Below, one piece after another: positions 6,212 through 6,658 of a DNA stretch of 6,658 nt (the stretch's first letter is position 1; every line of letters begins with the position of its first letter). The DNA is taken from assembly GCA_002377985.1 (NCBI GenBank), contig DFQW01000194.1, forward strand, positions 1 through 6,658, written 5' to 3'. Source of the stretch: Halieaceae bacterium UBA3479 (GTDB lineage: Bacteria > Pseudomonadota > Gammaproteobacteria > Pseudomonadales > Halieaceae). The position numbers and the translations under genes were made by a program. The notes beneath the pieces are model-generated. The model searched no databases and was not told the DNA's origin. It worked only from the letters and a program-made list of their open reading frames with translations.

Positions 6212-6658
6212 TCATTGAGAACGGGGTTGAAAGGGCTCGTCGGGACGAATAAAGAGCCACAACGTGGCGCCGATGAATGCCATGATCGTGCCCGTTGATA
6301 ACGCCGCGACCCAGCCAAGGTGACCAGCCAAAAAGGGCATCAGCGGCGCAACTACGATGCCGGCTAGATTGCCGCCGGTATTCATCACGCCGCAGGCCGG
6401 CGCAGTGTAAGGACCGGCGATATAGGTCTGTGCCGACCAGTAGGCACCCTCTGTCAATTGCGTGCTGGCAAAGCAGAGCGACAGTAGCGCCACCGCGACA
6501 TAGGGTGAGCTTGCGTAGAGTCCGAGGTAGAGAAAAATACCGGCGCCAACGAGACCCGTGATGGCTGGAATTCGGCAACCCATCCGAGGTCCGAGACGCG
6601 CGCAGAGTCTATCGCAGGTGTAGCCGCCGACCGACGCCATCACGGCGCCACATAGCCA
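6212..6658 (-). CDS. MFS transporter, C-terminal part, probably anion:cation symporter (ACS) type
   Basis: The - strand frame is open from the right edge to the TGA at 6214-6212 and gives 148 residues with no native start; the GTG at 6643 is internal. It opens with GGYTCDRLCARLGPRMG, which fits the second copy of the MFS loop motif (G-x3-D-R-x3-R-x-G, between TM8 and TM9). Four hydrophobic helices follow, consistent with TM9-TM12. The segment GVMNTGGNLAGIVVAPLMPFL resembles the TM11 signature 'G-x-MN-x-GGN-x-GG-x3-P' of ACS members, which import organic anions such as hexuronates, glucarate or tartrate by cation symport. The tail after TM12 is short and ends PFQPRSQ. The substrate cannot be told from this half. 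It converges on the DUF423 gene with a 76-bp gap in which I see no clear terminator. Confidence 0.85.
   Translation of the reverse strand, partial: WLCGAVMASVGGYTCDRLCARLGPRMGCRIPAITGLVGAGIFLYLGLYASSPYVAVALLSLCFASTQLTEGAYWSAQTYIAGPYTAPACGVMNTGGNLAGIVVAPLMPFLAGHLGWVAALSTGTIMAFIGATLWLFIRPDEPFQPRSQ

Noticed and set aside
6192..6578. Second leftward open frame overlapping the MFS fragment
   Set aside because: The other - strand frame has clear transmembrane helices and MFS motifs and reaches the window edge; this one is Arg/His/Ser-rich out-of-frame noise.

Overview
The window reads as a chromosomal segment from a Gram-negative bacterium, most likely a gammaproteobacterium. The reasons are an OprD-type outer-membrane porin, a tripartite RND efflux pump with a lipoprotein adaptor, a moderately GC-rich composition and a conserved HD-domain protein of a type I associate with gammaproteobacteria. 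Genus cannot be set from the sequence alone. Genes are densely packed, with no tRNA, rRNA, CRISPR array, insertion sequence or integrase.

Layout, left to right. (1) 1-480, + strand: the C-terminal 159 residues of an OprD-family porin, entering from the left edge. (2) 489-4707, - strand: a two-gene RND operon, transcribed adaptor (3586-4707) then pump (489-3593/3605). The two genes overlap by a few bases, and the pump end converges on the porin end with only 8 bp between. No outer-membrane channel gene and no regulator gene is present here. (3) 4708-4920: a 213-bp divergent intergenic region with two inverted repeats and weak promoter-like hexamers. (4) 4921-5073, + strand: a 50-residue cysteine-rich protein with a very good ribosome-binding site; its function is not recognised. 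(5) 5088-5648, - strand: an HD-domain metalloprotein with a PhnZ/MIOX-like metal-ligand pattern. (6) 5764-6135, + strand: a DUF423 small membrane protein, divergent from the HD gene. (7) 6212-6658, - strand: the C-terminal part of an MFS transporter, probably of the anion:cation symporter family, running off the right edge.

Functional picture. The adaptor and pump should form an inner-membrane/periplasmic drug or metabolite efflux unit that borrows a TolC-like channel encoded elsewhere. The porin, the DUF423 protein and the MFS protein are also envelope proteins, but their orientations (convergent or divergent single genes) give no evidence of one shared pathway. The least explained items are the 50-residue Cys4 protein, with the palindromes between it and the efflux operon, and the substrate of the HD protein. 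I see no convincing new multi-gene system; the small Cys4 gene is the best candidate for something poorly described.
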